Shown: positions 1-8,832, counted from the first letter of the stretch. The stretch is DNA of 64,000 nt from Ruegeria sp. YS9 (GCF_024628725.1 NZ_CP102409.1:2327001-2391000), one strand, 5' to 3'. Program-made: numbers and translations. The notes: a model not told the origin generated them from the letters alone.

Positions 1-1
1 G

Positions 2-313
2 TTCACCAATTACTACAGCCGGAAAGACAAGGTTCTGGCCCTGGCCGGCGGGCTTGTAAACGGAGGGCGGCCGCGGGCGGGCCGTGTCGGGATGCCCAAG
101 CTGACCTCGAAAGGGCATTGGGATATTTTCTGTGACCACCAATATCAACGAGACGTCCCCAAAGGACAGCGCAAGATGATGAAATCGCATCGCTGGTGGT
201 TCGACAGCGGCGGGTTTTACAAAGACCTCGCCCTGACGATCGACGGCCATCCGGCAAAAACGATGCCGACCCGACACAAGACAAATATCGGGGATCTGGC
301 GCTGCTGGCCTGA
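2..313 (+). CDS. C-terminal fragment, alpha/beta-hydrolase-like protein (partial)
   Basis: The window opens inside a reading frame that runs without a stop from base 2 to the TGA at 311-313, giving about 103 residues. The fragment contains SRKDKVL and, some 50 residues later, KSHRWWFD. A D-x-V-L loop followed by a His near the C terminus is how the acid and base of an alpha/beta-hydrolase triad usually appear, so the Asp and His could be catalytic. The nucleophile would lie upstream, outside the window. No downstream gene is on the same strand until 958, so this is probably the end of a transcription unit. The family call is inference from short motifs; the reading frame itself is secure. Confidence 0.5.
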   Translation, partial: FTNYYSRKDKVLALAGGLVNGGRPRAGRVGMPKLTSKGHWDIFCDHQYQRDVPKGQRKMMKSHRWWFDSGGFYKDLALTIDGHPAKTMPTRHKTNIGDLALLA

Positions 314-740
314 CTGACCGGCCGCCCAACGCCTTTCTCTGGTGCAAAGCCCGTTTTCGCGGGATTTGCTCAAGTAGCGGCTTTGGGCAGATTCTCTACA
401 CGTACTGGCAGCGTCACTATGTGTTGCTGACCAGAAACGGAAAGGGCGCGCTCAACCACAAGCGCGCCCTACTCATAAGGGAGAAACTGAAAACCTGCGT
501 TCTGAACCGAACCTGAACGCCAACTCTTTGACATCCTCAGACAAACAGACTTTCCAACATCCGTCAGTGACGCTGTTCACACTCTGGGCCGGTATTTTTA
601 GATGGCATATGGGGTTTGGTTGCACGGCGGCTCACAATGCCTGCATGCGTCCTGATTGCCGGTTCGCCCCGGCCATAGTCGTAAGCCGCGCGCGCTGGAA
701 ACGCGCCAGGCGCGATCGCCGATTGGTGTTTTGATGCGGA
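314..740. other. Intergenic region, about 430 bases
   Basis: I find no convincing gene between the partial hydrolase and the tRNA. The only clear structure is the hairpin at 443-470. The rest has no recognisable ribosome site followed by a plausible protein. Confidence 0.5.
443..470. terminator. Perfect 10-bp hairpin, possible terminator
   Basis: AGGGCGCGCT at 443-452 pairs with AGCGCGCCCT at 461-470 around an 8-base loop. The plus strand has no T-run after it. The minus strand continues TTCCGTTT, a weak U-tract, so it may end the tRNA-Trp transcript that reads leftward, or be a plain barrier between the two units. Confidence 0.45.
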
Positions 741-816
741 TGGCAGGGGCAGCAGGGTTCGAACCCGCGACCTACGGTTTTGGAGACCGTCGCTCTACCA
801 ACTGAGCTATACCCCT
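741..816 (-). tRNA. trnW: tRNA-Trp (CCA)
   Basis: Read on the minus strand this is a complete 76-base tRNA. The acceptor arm AGGGGTA (816-810) pairs with TGCCCCT (751-745), with one G-T wobble, followed by discriminator G at 744 and an encoded CCA end at 743-741. The D-arm GCTCAGTTGGTAGAGC, the anticodon loop with CCA, and the T-arm with GGTTCGAACC are all intact. In many bacteria a Trp tRNA precedes secE-nusG; that arrangement is not seen here. Confidence 0.96.
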
Positions 817-827
817 GTGGTGCGCCC

Positions 828-856
828 CAGATATGACAGCCGCGCGGCGGACTCAA
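828..856 (-). promoter_or_regulatory. Candidate sigma-70 promoter of tRNA-Trp
   Basis: On the minus strand TTGAGT (856-851) and TATCTG (833-828) are separated by 17 bases. The -10 box ends 11 bases before the first base of the mature tRNA, a typical spacing for a short tRNA leader. Confidence 0.55.
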
Positions 857-957
857 GAGGCTTTTTCGGATTCCACACCACTATCTGAGCCGACAAACAA
901 GTTGCGCAAAATGTGCAGTGCGCTAAGACAAGGTCCGGTCAGCAAAAGGAACCCCGT

Positions 958-1662
958 GTGAACCTCCGCAAGAAGATCGCAGACAGCGAAGCCGTGCTGA
1001 ACTGGGTGGCCCGCCGGATCGCCGCTTACATCCGATTGGTCAACCGCAACACACGTTGGCAACGCATCGGATACGAAGAACTGGATCATCTGGTCGAACA
1101 AGGTGAGCCGGTCATCGTTGTGCTCTGGCATCAACGGCTGGCGCAGTCGCCATATTTCTTCCCGCTGGACAAGGGGCGCATCTGTTCGATCACCTCCTCT
1201 GCCCGGGCGGGCAGCATGGTGGGCCGGGTCCAAAAGCTGTTTGGCATGGATACGATCGCCATGGCCAGCAAGACACGCCACGTCGCCTTGTCACGCCAGG
1301 TTCTGGGCAAGATGAAGCAGGGTATCTCAATTGGGATCGCGGCAGACGGCCCGCGCGGGCCAGAGCGGGTTCTGTCGACGGTTCCGTTGGTATGGGCGCG
1401 GACTTCGGGCAAGCGCGTATTCGGCATCACCTATTCAACAAAACATGGTCGCGAAGCGGGAACCTGGGATCACCTTCTGATGCCCCGCCCCTGGCGCAAT
1501 GAGGGCGTGTTTCTGTGTCGGGAATGGACTGAAACAGTGCCCCGCAAGGCAAGCGAAGAGGAAATCGAGACCCTGCGCCTGAGCCTTGAGCAGCACATGA
1601 ACGACATCACGGCAGAAGCTGACCGGATGGTCGGGCGCGAGCCCTGGTCGCCTGACGCCTAA
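958..1662 (+). CDS. DUF374 / LPLAT-superfamily acyltransferase
   Basis: A 234-residue protein of the lysophospholipid acyltransferase superfamily, DUF374 type. Near residue 55 it has LWHQRL, the variant of the HX4D acyltransferase box seen in DUF374 proteins, and near residue 125 the hallmark ADGPRGP. Such proteins are thought to transfer acyl groups to a lipid or glycolipid at the inner membrane; the substrate here is unknown. I place the start at the GTG at 958, because AAAAGGA lies 8-14 bases upstream; longer in-frame starts at 913 have no ribosome site. Its stop overlaps the stop of the MoaD-like gene on the other strand by 4 bases, so the two units converge. Confidence 0.8.
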   Translation: MNLRKKIADSEAVLNWVARRIAAYIRLVNRNTRWQRIGYEELDHLVEQGEPVIVVLWHQRLAQSPYFFPLDKGRICSITSSARAGSMVGRVQKLFGMDTIAMASKTRHVALSRQVLGKMKQGISIGIAADGPRGPERVLSTVPLVWARTSGKRVFGITYSTKHGREAGTWDHLLMPRPWRNEGVFLCREWTETVPRKASEEEIETLRLSLEQHMNDITAEADRMVGREPWSPDA

Positions 1663-1904
1663 CCGCCCCTGAGACGTTGCATCAGAAAGACTTCGCTGCC
1701 TTCGGGGATCGGTTCGGTAAGCCCGGTGGCAATGACGCGCCCGTCGATCGCGATGGAGACCCCCGCATCAATGGGGGCCTGCAACTGCGGGTGGGCCCGG
1801 ACCAAAGCCCGCAAAAGCTCTCCGGTGGTCTTGGCCTCGACCTCAACCACTTGCTGGCCCCCGGTCAGTGACCGGAGGCCGGACCAGAGGTGGACCTCAA
1901 CCAT
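1659..1904 (-). CDS. MoaD/ThiS-family small protein
   Basis: An 81-residue protein starting MVEVHLWSGLRSLTGG, predicted as a beta-grasp (ubiquitin-like) sulfur carrier of the MoaD/ThiS family and ending in the expected Gly-Gly (RLRGG). MoaD carries sulfur to molybdopterin synthase on a C-terminal thiocarboxylate. The ATG at 1904 lies inside the last codons of the molybdenum-hydroxylase large subunit (8-base overlap), so the two are translationally coupled. The context suggests a job in loading or sulfurating the cofactor of the enzyme encoded upstream, but a role as the cell's general MoaD cannot be excluded. No MoaE partner is in the window. Confidence 0.75.
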   Translation of the reverse strand: MVEVHLWSGLRSLTGGQQVVEVEAKTTGELLRALVRAHPQLQAPIDAGVSIAIDGRVIATGLTEPIPEGSEVFLMQRLRGG

Positions 1905-4152
1905 TGTCCTTGAGCGCCGCAAGGATGCGCGGCGGAGACATCGGCAGTTGCGTCATCCGAACACCCGCCGCATTGGACACCGCGTTGGCGATGGCGGCCA
2001 GGGGCGGTACGATGCCCGTCTCGCCCACGCCGCGCACCCCGAACGGGTGGCCGGGGTTGGGCACTTCGACGATCACCGTATCGATCATCGGCAGGTCACT
2101 GGCGACGGGAATCCTGTAATCAAGGAAGATCGAGTTCTGCAACCGACCATCCTCGCCATAGATGTATTCCTCGTTCAGTGCCCAGCCGATGCCCTGCGCG
2201 GCGCCACCCTGAAACTGCCCTTCCACATAGGTCGGATGGATCGCCTTGCCGGCATCCTGAATGACCGTGTAGCGGGTGATCGATGTCTTGCCGGTTTCCG
2301 GATCGACCTCGGCATCGACGATATGGGTGCCAAAGGATACGCCCGCGCCTTCGGGGGTTGCTTCGAAATGGCCCGAAATCGGGCCTCCGGTCGATCCCAT
2401 ATCCGCCGTGATGTCCGCCAGAGGCATCGGGTCGAAATCCCCTGCATTGGGCCCCGAGGGTACCGCGCAGCCGTCTTCCCATTTCACCGCATCGACCGGG
2501 ATGCCCCACTTGGCCGCCGCACGTTCGCACAGTTTCTCGACCGCGTGTCTTGCGGCCTTGATCGTGGCGAGGCCCGACGCGTAGGTCACACGCGAACCAT
2601 GGCTCACGTCGTTGTAGCCCAGCGTCGCCGTGTCGGCGATGGTCACGCGGATATTTTCATACGGAATGCCCAGAACCTCGGCCGCCATCAGGGCCATGGA
2701 TGCGCGCGACCCGCCGATGTCGGGCGTTCCGACCATCAACTGTGCTGAGCCATCCTCGGAAAGTGCCAGTGAAACGCTGGTCTCGCCGCCGTGGTTGAAC
2801 CAGAAGCCGCAGGAAACCCCGCGCCCCTGACCCGGCTTCAGCGGGGCCGAGTAATGGGGATGCGCTTTGGCGGCCTCAAGGGTTTCGACCAGACCGATGC
2901 GCTCGTAGGTCGGGCCATAGCTGGCCTTCGTGCCTTCATGCGCGGCGTTTTTCAGGCGCACATCAATAGGATCGAGGCCCAGCTTGTTGCAGAGCTCGTC
3001 AATGACGGATTCAACGGCGAAGGCGCCCATGGGTGCGCCCGGCGCGCGGTAGGCGGCCTGTTTCGGGCGGTTCGACATCACATCGTAACCGATCTGCTTG
3101 ACGCAGGGCAGGTTGTAGGGCGCAAAGGCACACATGGCCGTCATGTCGCCCGGGGCGCCGGGGAAGGCCCCGCCTTGCAGGCGGAAGACACCCTGCGCCG
3201 CCGTGATCGTGCCGTCTTTCTTCATGCCGATCTTCACGTCCATTGACGCCGAAGAGGTCGGCCCGGTGGCGCGGAAAACCTCGGATCTGGTCATCACGAT
3301 CTTGACCGGACGGTTGGCCTTGCGGCTGAGTGCCAGCGCGACGGGTTCGATGAAGACCGTGGTCTTGCCGCCAAAACCGCCGCCGATTTCAGACGCCGTG
3401 ACGCGCAGCTGAGAGGTTTCGATTCCCAGCAGCGCCGCACAGGTTTTTTGCGCGATCCAGTGGCCCTGGGTCGTGCACCACAACTCGCCCTTGCCGTCAT
3501 TGCCCAGCATGCCCAAGCAGGCATGCGGCTCGATATAGCCCTGATGGGTCGCCTCGGTGACAAAGCTGTCTTCGATAACCAGATCGGCCTCGGCAAAGCC
3601 CGCCTCGACGTCACCGTGACCGCTTTCGTGATAGCGCACGACATTCGGGTGCATCCCTTCCGGCACCGAATAGTCCGCCGCACCTTCCCGGATCACCGGC
3701 GCGTCCGGGGCCATCGCTTTGTCCACGTCGGTGACGTGCGGCAGCACCTCGTATTCGACTTCGATGAGTTTCAGCGCATCCCGTGCCGCCAAGGCAGATG
3801 TGGCCGCGACCGCAGCAACCGCGTGCCCGTCATAGAGCGCCTTTTCCCCCGCCATGACGTTTTCCAGCACGTTCCAGAATTCGCCTTCAAGCCCGGGCTT
3901 GAACGGGACATCGGCGAAATCGGCACGGGTCACGACGGCTTTGACGTCCTTCGATGCCTCGGCTTTCGAGGTATCAATCCTGACGATCCGGGCATGGGCG
4001 TGGGGTGAGCGCAGAATCGCGCCGTGCAACATGCCGGGGGCCGAGATATCCGCACCGAACTTGGCCCGGCCTGTCACCTTGTCCAGTCCGTCAGGGCGAT
4101 CGGGGCGGGTGCCAACGAAAGTGAAATCAGTTTTGCGATCGTCCAGAGCCAT
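1897..4152 (-). CDS. Molybdenum hydroxylase large subunit (xanthine dehydrogenase family)
   Basis: A 751-residue molybdopterin-binding subunit of the xanthine dehydrogenase/CO dehydrogenase/aldehyde oxidase family. Visible motifs are GGGFGGK at 257-263 (cofactor binding), AYRAPGAP at 367-374 (active-site loop) and GVGETG near the C terminus, whose Glu711 aligns with the catalytic glutamate of the family. The active-site loop is neither the xanthine-oxidase form nor the CO-dehydrogenase CSFR loop, so the substrate is probably another N-heterocycle, aldehyde or aromatic. It is gene three of an FAD / 2Fe-2S / Mo subunit set and overlaps the small subunit by one base. The reductive dehalogenase upstream on the same strand makes a catabolic role in a halogenated-compound pathway plausible. 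Confidence 0.9.
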   Translation of the reverse strand: MALDDRKTDFTFVGTRPDRPDGLDKVTGRAKFGADISAPGMLHGAILRSPHAHARIVRIDTSKAEASKDVKAVVTRADFADVPFKPGLEGEFWNVLENVMAGEKALYDGHAVAAVAATSALAARDALKLIEVEYEVLPHVTDVDKAMAPDAPVIREGAADYSVPEGMHPNVVRYHESGHGDVEAGFAEADLVIEDSFVTEATHQGYIEPHACLGMLGNDGKGELWCTTQGHWIAQKTCAALLGIETSQLRVTASEIGGGFGGKTTVFIEPVALALSRKANRPVKIVMTRSEVFRATGPTSSASMDVKIGMKKDGTITAAQGVFRLQGGAFPGAPGDMTAMCAFAPYNLPCVKQIGYDVMSNRPKQAAYRAPGAPMGAFAVESVIDELCNKLGLDPIDVRLKNAAHEGTKASYGPTYERIGLVETLEAAKAHPHYSAPLKPGQGRGVSCGFWFNHGGETSVSLALSEDGSAQLMVGTPDIGGSRASMALMAAEVLGIPYENIRVTIADTATLGYNDVSHGSRVTYASGLATIKAARHAVEKLCERAAAKWGIPVDAVKWEDGCAVPSGPNAGDFDPMPLADITADMGSTGGPISGHFEATPEGAGVSFGTHIVDAEVDPETGKTSITRYTVIQDAGKAIHPTYVEGQFQGGAAQGIGWALNEEYIYGEDGRLQNSIFLDYRIPVASDLPMIDTVIVEVPNPGHPFGVRGVGETGIVPPLAAIANAVSNAAGVRMTQLPMSPPRILAALKDNG

Positions 4153-4631
4153 TATGACGCCTCCCGCATCTCAGCCGCCGTGTCCATCACGGCGCGAATG
4201 ATCTTGTCATAGCCGGTGCAGCGGCACAGGTTGCCCGCCAGCCAATAACGCGTTTCTTCCTCGGTCGGATTGGGGTTCTTCTCCAACAGGGACTTCGCCG
4301 CCACCAGAATGCCCGGGGTACAGATGCCGCATTGAAGCGCGGCGTATTCGATCATCTTCTTCTGCAACGGGTGCAGGACATCACCATCCGCAATCCCTTC
4401 GACGGTCTCGATCTGCTTGCCTTCGGCCTCGACACCCAGCATCAGGCACGAGCACACCAGACGGCCATCGACGGTGACCGAACACGCGCCGCAATCACCG
4501 GTGCCGCAGCCCTCTTTGGCGCCGGTCAGGTTCAGCTTGTCGCGCAGACAGTCCAGCAGGGTTTCGCGCGGGTCACAGAGGTATTCAACTGCGTCCCCGT
4601 TTACGGTGGTGGATACGTGGAGCTTGCTCAT
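4152..4631 (-). CDS. Molybdenum hydroxylase 2Fe-2S subunit
   Basis: A 159-residue small subunit with the two expected clusters. The plant-ferredoxin-type motif is CGTGDCGACSV with a later Cys in LVCSC, and the C-terminal all-helical domain contains CGICTPG and CRCTGY. It passes electrons from the Mo centre to the FAD subunit. Length and motif order match CoxS/CutS/XdhA-type subunits. The start ATG overlaps the end of the FAD subunit gene by 4 bases and the stop touches the start of the Mo subunit, so the three genes form one translationally coupled set. Confidence 0.93.
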   Translation of the reverse strand: MSKLHVSTTVNGDAVEYLCDPRETLLDCLRDKLNLTGAKEGCGTGDCGACSVTVDGRLVCSCLMLGVEAEGKQIETVEGIADGDVLHPLQKKMIEYAALQCGICTPGILVAAKSLLEKNPNPTEEETRYWLAGNLCRCTGYDKIIRAVMDTAAEMREAS

Positions 4632-5494
4632 GCGTTTTCTCCCTTCGCGCGGGCATAGGCGATCTTCGCGGCACGCTTGGCCAGAACGCCAGCGACTTCG
4701 GTACGGAATGCGATTGTACCTCGTTTGTCGTCGATCGGATTGCAGGCGGCCGACGCGGCCGCGGCCAATGCGTCAAGGGCGGCATCGTCCAAAGTGCTGC
4801 CGATGATCGCGTTGGCACAGTCTTCAACCAACAGAACGGTCGGTGCCACGGCACCCAGCGACACGCGCGCCTCGGTGATGACGTCACCATCCAGACGGAG
4901 GTTCACGCCAACGCCCACGACCGCAATGTCCATTTCGGTACGGGGGATGAACCGCAAATAGGCGTCGCCCCCATTTTCACCACGGGCAGGAATGTTGATG
5001 GCCGAGATCAGTTCGCCTTTCGCCAGCGAGGTCCTGCCGGGCCCGGTCGGGATGTCCTCAACCGCAACGTCACGCGTGCCATCGGGGCCGGTTACGGTGA
5101 CGGTCACGCCCGCCGCCACCATGGCGGGCACGGAATCAGCCGCAGGTGAGCCATTGCACAAGTTGCCCGCCAGCGTCGCGCGGCCCTGAATCTGAGTTGA
5201 ACCGATCAGGTCCATCGCCTCGACGACACCGGGCCAGTCGCGGCCAAGGTCGGGGTGCTCGCTCATCTCGGCGCCCGTGACGGCCACGCCGATCGTCCAA
5301 CTCCCGTCGTCGTTGCGGGTGATGTCACGCACGCCGTCGATCTTCTTGATGTCGATCAGCGTATCGGGCGTCACCAGTTCCGAGCGCAGCTGCACCAGTA
5401 CATCTGTACCGCCCGCCAGAAAACGTGTGATGCCCGTCGCATTCGCGGCCAGAGCCGAAGCTTCGGCAAAGCTGGCGGGGCTGTGATAATCCAT
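4628..5494 (-). CDS. Molybdenum hydroxylase FAD subunit
   Basis: A 288-residue FAD-binding medium subunit (CoxM/CutM type). It has the FAD motif AGGTDVLVQLR near residue 27 and TLAGNLCNGSPAADS near residue 107, followed by the CO-dehydrogenase flavoprotein C-terminal domain. The length shows no extra 4Fe-4S insertion, which argues against 4-hydroxybenzoyl-CoA reductase, whose beta subunit carries one. A GAGG ribosome site precedes the ATG. It is 125 bases downstream of the reductive dehalogenase on the same strand; no terminator is visible in that gap. Confidence 0.92.
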   Translation of the reverse strand: MDYHSPASFAEASALAANATGITRFLAGGTDVLVQLRSELVTPDTLIDIKKIDGVRDITRNDDGSWTIGVAVTGAEMSEHPDLGRDWPGVVEAMDLIGSTQIQGRATLAGNLCNGSPAADSVPAMVAAGVTVTVTGPDGTRDVAVEDIPTGPGRTSLAKGELISAINIPARGENGGDAYLRFIPRTEMDIAVVGVGVNLRLDGDVITEARVSLGAVAPTVLLVEDCANAIIGSTLDDAALDALAAAASAACNPIDDKRGTIAFRTEVAGVLAKRAAKIAYARAKGENA

Positions 5495-5619
5495 GAAGCT
5501 ACCTCGTACCTGTTGATCAGGAATATCTGGGTTCGCGGCGACGTTAATTCACACCTCGTCCGGCGTCCATGGGCCGAGCGACCAAAATTCAACTTCCAAA
5601 TGTCGCTTTTGGACAGGGT

Positions 5620-8600
5620 TCAGAGATCGATTTCGATCACCCCATCAGGTTCCGCCGCGCGGCTTTGGCACAGGATCATGGCGCCTTCGCGCTGTTTGCG
5701 GGACAAAACGAAATCCCGATGCTCGACCTCGCCCGCAATGACACCGCATTTACAGACGCCGCAGATGCCGTCAGCGCATTTCACATCCACATGAATACCG
5801 GCTTCGTTCAGAACTTGCGCCGCGTCCTTGTCTGCGGGCACGGGCAGTGTCCGGCCCGAACGCGCGAGCTTGAGCTCAAACGCGTGGTTTTCATATTCAG
5901 GCGTTTCAGGGACCGAGAAATATTCCAGATGGCGCGCCTCTTCGGGAAAGCCTTGCTGCTCAGCCGCCTGAATCACGCCGTTCATGTAACGATCCGGCCC
6001 GCAGGTATAGACATGCCACCCATCCCGATAACCGGACAGAATCACATTCAGGTCGGCGCGGGTGCCTTCATCCGAGAAATGGTAATGAACGCGGTCCGCC
6101 CAAGGCATGGCGGCCAGATCATCCAGGTACCCCGCCCCGCCCCGTGTGCTGGCCGAATAGTGCAATTCGAACTCGCGGCCCAGCGCATGGAGGCGATGGG
6201 CAAAGGCGATCATTGGGGTAATGCCGATACCGCCGCCCATGAGGAATGTTCTGGTTGCCGTTTCATCCAATTCAAAGTGGTTGATCGGTTTGGAAACGAA
6301 AACCTTTCGCCCCTCGGTGAAGATGCGATGCAGCAGCGCGGACCCGCCACGCCCGTCATCCTCGCGCAGCACTCCGATCTGATAGGTCGCACGATCCGAC
6401 GGGTCGCCGGACATGGAATATTGCCGCAGGAATTCCGGTGCGACCAGGACGTCCAGATGTGCGCCCGCTGTCCATCCCGGCAGGGGCGCACCGTCCAGCG
6501 ATGTGAATTCGTATTTCGTGACATCCGCCGTCATCTTTTCGACCTTGGTCACGGCGACCCGCATCACGGGCGCATCACCGGCGATCTGATAGCGATGGAT
6601 GATCGACATGTCCCCGCTTGCCTTGCGGGCCTTGTATTCATCGGCCGTCACCATGGCCTCATAGGCTGCAATCCCGGCCTCTCGGTCCATTGCAAAGGGA
6701 TAGGGCCAGGGGTGCGGAGCCAGATAAGCGGGATAGACGGCCAGGGTCTGATCCTCATATTTCAGGTCCAGATCCTTTTGCAGATCGCGCCGGTTCAACG
6801 GGTGCGTCGTGGGGCGATAGGCGCCGTCGGGCTGCAACTCGATATCCCACCACCATTTCTTGATATCGTTCAGCCCGCCATTGCCGACCGCATCGTCCAG
6901 CCTGGCCAGTGCGGGCGCGGCCGAGGGGATGTTCATCGCAGCCCAGCGGAAGGGACGTTCCTTGAAGATGCCTTCGAGGTTCCACGGGCAGGTCTTCATG
7001 CACCGTCCGCACATCGCACCGCCTGGCGTCGTTACACGGTAAGTGGCGCATTTCTGGCTGTCGGACTTCCAGATTTCATAACCGTTGAACATCAGCTTCG
7101 GTCCGGCGGTGATCGCGCCCGAGGGACATTCGCGGGCGCATTTGTTGCAGGATTCACAAAAGGTTTGCAGGCCGAAATCGATGGGTTTGTCATGCGCCAT
7201 CGGCATGTCGGTCGTCACCACGCCTGATTTCAGGCGCGGGCCCAGATAGGGGTTCAGGATAACTTCTCCGATCCGGCTGACCTCGCCCAGACCGGACAGC
7301 AACAACAGCGGCGGTTGCAGCACTTCGCCATCCATCACCGTATGCGCCTTGGCCTTGTAACCGAGGTTGCGGATCTGCTGGGCGATCACTCCGCCCAGCA
7401 GCGAAAAGCGCAGGTAGGCGCGCATGGATTGGGCGACACTGATCCAGTCGTCACCACTGGCACCTTCCATCGTTTCATAGCCCTGATCGATGATCATGCT
7501 GATGGCCTGATCATGAGGCGGCACGATTTCTTCGCCGGTGGCGTCATGAGAATACCACGCCCATTCCGGGCAGCGGCTGAGGCCCACTGCATCGACCCCA
7601 AGGAAATAGGTCGCCGCCTTGATGTTTGCCGCATTGCGTCGGGCATCAGTTGACTTGCGCAGGTCAGCGCTTTCACCGTCCTGCAACAGAACGAATGCAC
7701 CCAGCGCGCGACGCTGGGCAAAGCTGGGCGCGGCTTTGCGCACGTAGTACCCGCCTTTCGCGGCGTCCTGCAATGACTTGCCCATATCGCCGAACTGGGC
7801 GCGGGCGAACATGTCGGCGCGCTTGGGAACGCGGGCAACATTCTCTTCGTCGATATAGGTTGTCGGAGCCTCGACCCGTTTGAGTTTTTCGAACGGATGG
7901 GCCCCGTCCACATAGCGTCGTTTGGCGTATGGGTCACGGTTGAGGGCGTTCTTGGCAAATCCCGTGCCCAGCCACCATGCCGGGCCTTGGGTCCGAAACC
8001 ACGGCTGTTGCGCCATGGGCCTGAGCGGCCGGTCATGCGCGACGGGCATCTCGGTCGTCACGGCTGCAAGGCCAAACCTGGTGCCCAGCCACGGCGCAAC
8101 CAGCTTGCCGCCCTCGACCGAGGCCAGACCGGCGGCCACGGCCAGCTTGCCCAGATCGATTTCGAACGACATCACGCTGTGCGCGCGGGCGTCAAAACCC
8201 AGCAGTCGGATATAGTTGGCGATGACCACAGCATTCTCGGTTGCCAGCAGGCAGGCGCGATGATCCTGCGCGTCGATGATCCAGTCCGTACCGGGTTCGG
8301 AAGGGTCCGGATCGCGGTTATGTTCGTACAGAAAGACGATGGCGTGGCGGTGGCCGCCAATCGGCTTGGGCGCGGCCTCCATACTGTCTTTCAGATCCGC
8401 CATGATGAGATCGATCCCAGAGGCCAGCGTCTTGGTCTGGCGCGTGCGCAGCGCATGGGCAAGCCGGTCGATATCGGGGTTGCGGCGTGGTTCGTCCAAC
8501 AGCGCATCTGACGGCAACGGCCCGCAGCCCATCATCGACGCATCGTTGAAATACCCAAATGCCTTCAGATGGTTGGCGCGTTCCTGCGGATCTGATGGGA

Positions 8601-8832
8601 TCTCGGATGCAATCGGGTTCACCAACCCGTCGCGAATCGCGTCCAGCATCGCCTGAAATTCGCCCATGGCGTTGACGATGCTGTCGGGCCGTTCCGGCCG
8701 GTGGAAACTCAGTTCGCCCATCAAGGGCACGCGCGACAAATCCGGCATGGTATCTTGTCGGGTCAAACGCTCCAACGGGTATCGCCCCATGTGAACGGGC
8801 CGGTTCTTGTCCGAGAAAAAGCGGATTCCCAT
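5620..8832 (-). CDS. rdhA: Self-sufficient reductive dehalogenase fused to an FMN/NAD and 2Fe-2S reductase
   Basis: A 1070-residue fusion. Residues 1 to about 550 form the cobalamin-binding reductive-dehalogenase core. Residues 559-570 (CESCNKCARECP) and 608-616 (CGRCMKTCP) hold two 4Fe-4S clusters. The region from about 740 to 980 is a ferredoxin-reductase-like flavin/NAD(P)H module (RQYSMSGDPSD, GGGIGITPM). The last 52 residues carry a 2Fe-2S ferredoxin domain with Cys1019, 1024, 1027 and 1055. There is no Tat signal, unlike respiratory enzymes, so it should be cytoplasmic. The layout matches the catabolic BhbA type, which takes electrons directly from NAD(P)H. Residues 203-270 and 482-551 are recognisably repeated. 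I chose the ATG at 8832 because AGGAGG lies 7 bases upstream. A LysR gene is divergent. Confidence 0.9.
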   Translation of the reverse strand: MGIRFFSDKNRPVHMGRYPLERLTRQDTMPDLSRVPLMGELSFHRPERPDSIVNAMGEFQAMLDAIRDGLVNPIASEIPSDPQERANHLKAFGYFNDASMMGCGPLPSDALLDEPRRNPDIDRLAHALRTRQTKTLASGIDLIMADLKDSMEAAPKPIGGHRHAIVFLYEHNRDPDPSEPGTDWIIDAQDHRACLLATENAVVIANYIRLLGFDARAHSVMSFEIDLGKLAVAAGLASVEGGKLVAPWLGTRFGLAAVTTEMPVAHDRPLRPMAQQPWFRTQGPAWWLGTGFAKNALNRDPYAKRRYVDGAHPFEKLKRVEAPTTYIDEENVARVPKRADMFARAQFGDMGKSLQDAAKGGYYVRKAAPSFAQRRALGAFVLLQDGESADLRKSTDARRNAANIKAATYFLGVDAVGLSRCPEWAWYSHDATGEEIVPPHDQAISMIIDQGYETMEGASGDDWISVAQSMRAYLRFSLLGGVIAQQIRNLGYKAKAHTVMDGEVLQPPLLLLSGLGEVSRIGEVILNPYLGPRLKSGVVTTDMPMAHDKPIDFGLQTFCESCNKCARECPSGAITAGPKLMFNGYEIWKSDSQKCATYRVTTPGGAMCGRCMKTCPWNLEGIFKERPFRWAAMNIPSAAPALARLDDAVGNGGLNDIKKWWWDIELQPDGAYRPTTHPLNRRDLQKDLDLKYEDQTLAVYPAYLAPHPWPYPFAMDREAGIAAYEAMVTADEYKARKASGDMSIIHRYQIAGDAPVMRVAVTKVEKMTADVTKYEFTSLDGAPLPGWTAGAHLDVLVAPEFLRQYSMSGDPSDRATYQIGVLREDDGRGGSALLHRIFTEGRKVFVSKPINHFELDETATRTFLMGGGIGITPMIAFAHRLHALGREFELHYSASTRGGAGYLDDLAAMPWADRVHYHFSDEGTRADLNVILSGYRDGWHVYTCGPDRYMNGVIQAAEQQGFPEEARHLEYFSVPETPEYENHAFELKLARSGRTLPVPADKDAAQVLNEAGIHVDVKCADGICGVCKCGVIAGEVEHRDFVLSRKQREGAMILCQSRAAEPDGVIEIDL

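Noticed and set aside
913..957. Longer N terminus for the DUF374 acyltransferase
   Set aside because: No ribosome site upstream, and the extra 15 residues do not look like the family start; GTG at 958 has AAAAGGA.
5569..7227. 552-codon frame antisense to the dehalogenase
   Set aside because: Shadow frame; the opposite strand carries all Fe-S and flavin motifs.
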